Below are positions 5,321 to 6,781 of a stretch of DNA of 6,781 nt, piece by piece. The first letter of the stretch is position 1. The number at the start of each line of letters is the position of its first letter. A program made the translations under genes and the position numbers. The notes under the pieces are model-generated. The model made no database searches, had not been told where the DNA came from, and saw nothing but the letters and a program-made list of their open reading frames with translations. Source of the stretch: Boseongicola sp. SB0662_bin_57 (GTDB lineage: Bacteria; Pseudomonadota; Alphaproteobacteria; Rhodobacterales; Rhodobacteraceae); contig VXPN01000411.1 in the NCBI GenBank assembly GCA_009839535.1, positions 1-6,781 of the forward strand, written 5' to 3'.

Positions 5321-6219
5321 AGCCTGCCGGATCGCGCCTGCGCGTGCTGATAGACGCCCCCGACATCGCGGTCCTGCCCGGCGTGCACGACACGCTGAGC
5401 GCACTCGTGGCAGAATCCAGCGGGGCAAAGGCGCTGGCTGCAGGCGGCTACTCAGCCACGGCAAGCATGCTGGGGCGCCCTGACAGCTCCCAGCTGTCGC
5501 TGACGGAGCTCGCCGACTTCTACGCGCGCATCACCGAACGTGTCAGCGTGCCCTTGCTGGCGGATGCCGACACCGGATTTGGCAACGTCACCAACGTGGC
5601 CCGGACCGTCCGCATGATGGAGCGCGCAGGCGTCGGCGCCTTTTTCATCGAAGACCAGGTCTATCCCAAGCGCTGCGGCCACATGGCAGGCAAGGCCGTC
5701 GTGGGAGTCGAGGAGATGGCAGGCAAGCTCAAGGCGGCGCTTGACAGTCGCCGGGACGAAACGGTCATGATCATGGCCCGCACCGACGCCATTGCGACGG
5801 ACGGCCTTCAGGCCGCACTCGACCGGATGGCGCTCTATCGCGAGATCGGTGCGGACATCCTCTTCGTGGAAGCGCCCACCGACCTGGACCAGTTGCGTCG
5901 CATTCCCGCCGAGCTGGACGGCCCATGCCTGGTCAACCTGATCGACGGGGGGGCGACACCGATCCTCTCGGCCTCGGAGTTTCAGGACATGGGCTACGCG
6001 GCCTGCGTCATGCCCGTCACGGCCACCCACGTCATCGTCAAGGCACTGAAGGCCTACTACGGGGACCTTCTCGAGAACGGCGATCTGCGCGATGCGATGC
6101 ATCATGGCGTCGGCTTTGCGACCTACACCGAACTCGTTGGCCTGTCGCGGCAACGGGCGGCGGAGCAGGCCTATCTCGACGCCGCGCAAGCATTGACCGG
6201 CGCGGCGGGCGCGTCGTGA
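5317..6219 (+). CDS. Isocitrate lyase/PEP mutase superfamily protein, lyase-type
   Basis: This 300-residue alpha/beta-barrel enzyme belongs to the superfamily that includes 2-methylisocitrate lyase, 2,3-dimethylmalate lyase, oxaloacetate decarboxylase and PEP mutase. Visible landmarks are the substrate loop GGYSAT (43-48), the metal-binding DADTGFGN (Asp83, Asp85), EDQ (Glu112 with Asp113), and KRCGH (118-122) with Cys120 as the general acid. ARTDA (Arg155) and VNLIDGGATP near 208-217 follow. The Cys motif and a full-length barrel favour C-C bond cleavage, giving pyruvate- or glyoxylate-type products, over phosphonate chemistry. The substrate is not readable; a 2-methylisocitrate-, dimethylmalate- or other alkylmalate-like acid is possible. 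The ATG at 5317 overlaps the tctA stop (ATGA) with GGAG 8 nt upstream, so a longer frame from 4990 is rejected. Coupling to the transporter suggests it acts on the imported compound or a derivative. Confidence 0.92.
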   Translation: MKPAGSRLRVLIDAPDIAVLPGVHDTLSALVAESSGAKALAAGGYSATASMLGRPDSSQLSLTELADFYARITERVSVPLLADADTGFGNVTNVARTVRMMERAGVGAFFIEDQVYPKRCGHMAGKAVVGVEEMAGKLKAALDSRRDETVMIMARTDAIATDGLQAALDRMALYREIGADILFVEAPTDLDQLRRIPAELDGPCLVNLIDGGATPILSASEFQDMGYAACVMPVTATHVIVKALKAYYGDLLENGDLRDAMHHGVGFATYTELVGLSRQRAAEQAYLDAAQALTGAAGAS

Positions 6220-6781
6220 CCCGGAAGCCCTTTGAAGACAGGCGGAACACGCCCCTTGCGGATCTGCGCGTGCTGGACCTGACACGGCTGGCCGCAGGCA
6301 ACATGCTTACGCACATGATGGCCGATTTTGGTGCGGACGTGATCAAGGTCGAGCGTCCCGGGGCGGGTGACGACCTGCGCCGGTTCGGCACGAATGAGAC
6401 GTGGTGGAAAGCGTACAGCCGGTCCAAGCGCTCCCTGGCACTGAACCTGCGCTCCGACGAAGGGCGGGACATCCTCCTGAAGCTGGCCGAAACCGCGGAC
6501 GTGCTTGTCGAAAACTTCGTTCCCGGCACGCTGGAAAGGAGGGGCATCGGCCCGGAAGTGCTGATGGCGCGGAATCCTTCGCTGGTGGTCGCCCGTGTCT
6601 CCGGCTGGGGCCAGACCGGCCCCTACGCGCGGAAGCCGGGCTTTGGCAGCTTGATCGAAGCGATGTCAGGCTTTGCCTCGATGACCGGATTTGCGGATCG
6701 CGAACCCCTTTTGCCGCCGCTTGCCTTGGCCGACATGATCGCCGGGCTGGCTGGATTTGGCGCCGTTCTGGCCGCGCTGCG
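6216..6781 (+). CDS. Family III CoA-transferase (CaiB/BaiF), N-terminal part (cut by window edge)
   Basis: The 188 visible residues match the N-terminal half of a family III CoA-transferase. PLADLRVLDLTRLAAGNM lies at 13-30, and ADFGADVIKVERPGAGDDLR at 36-55, the usual CoA-adenine region. Then come WWKAYSRSKRSLALNL, VENFVPGTLERRGIG near 98-112, and VSGWGQTGPYARKPG near 128-142. ALADMIAG holds Asp173 at the place of the catalytic Asp that forms the acyl intermediate. These enzymes move CoA between acids through enzyme-bound anhydrides. The GTG start at 6216 overlaps the preceding stop as GTGA, so it is probably co-translated with the lyase. No ATG lies earlier in frame. It would activate the imported acid or a cleavage product as its CoA ester; donor and acceptor are unknown. 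The remaining half lies outside the window. Confidence 0.93.
   Translation, partial: MTRKPFEDRRNTPLADLRVLDLTRLAAGNMLTHMMADFGADVIKVERPGAGDDLRRFGTNETWWKAYSRSKRSLALNLRSDEGRDILLKLAETADVLVENFVPGTLERRGIGPEVLMARNPSLVVARVSGWGQTGPYARKPGFGSLIEAMSGFASMTGFADREPLLPPLALADMIAGLAGFGAVLAAL

Overview
The window is GC-rich DNA with strong G/C preference at third codon positions. Its gene families (a tripartite tricarboxylate transporter with a LysR regulator, and a LacI regulator with ATGACA-type operators) point to a proteobacterium. An alphaproteobacterium, perhaps Rhodobacteraceae- or Rhizobiales-like, is my best guess, but this is inference from style and not from a marker gene.

Layout: (1) 1-259, minus strand: the N-terminal third of a LacI-family repressor that runs off the left edge. 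Two overlapping near-perfect operator palindromes lie in its upstream region (314-343). (2) 344-694: no convincing protein gene, but several local hairpins and one terminator-like hairpin followed by a T4 run. (3) 695-907, plus strand: a probable 70-residue membrane protein of unknown role. (4) 956-1906, minus strand: a complete LysR-type regulator. (5) 1907-2049: a divergent control region with a T-N11-A palindrome and a good -10 box reading towards the transporter. (6) 2050-6781, plus strand: a catabolic operon made of a TctC-type periplasmic binding protein, a 324-bp spacer rich in inverted repeats, the small TctB and large TctA membrane subunits, an isocitrate lyase/PEP mutase superfamily lyase, and a family III (CaiB/BaiF) CoA-transferase cut by the right edge.

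How they fit: the binding protein should capture a carboxylate in the periplasm and TctBA should carry it across the inner membrane. The lyase, which keeps the catalytic Cys motif and so resembles C-C bond-cleaving members, and the CoA-transferase overlap the preceding genes by ATGA and GTGA, so they are probably co-translated with tctA. The simplest reading is a substrate-inducible uptake and degradation module for an organic (possibly branched or alkyl-substituted) di- or tricarboxylic acid, controlled by the divergent LysR protein. The actual substrate cannot be read from the sequence. The LacI gene probably belongs to a different unit to the left.

No CRISPR array, insertion sequence, tRNA or rRNA was seen. 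I found no clear new system. The most unusual parts are the structured tctC-tctB spacer, the overlapping LacI operators and the structured non-coding stretch at 344-694.
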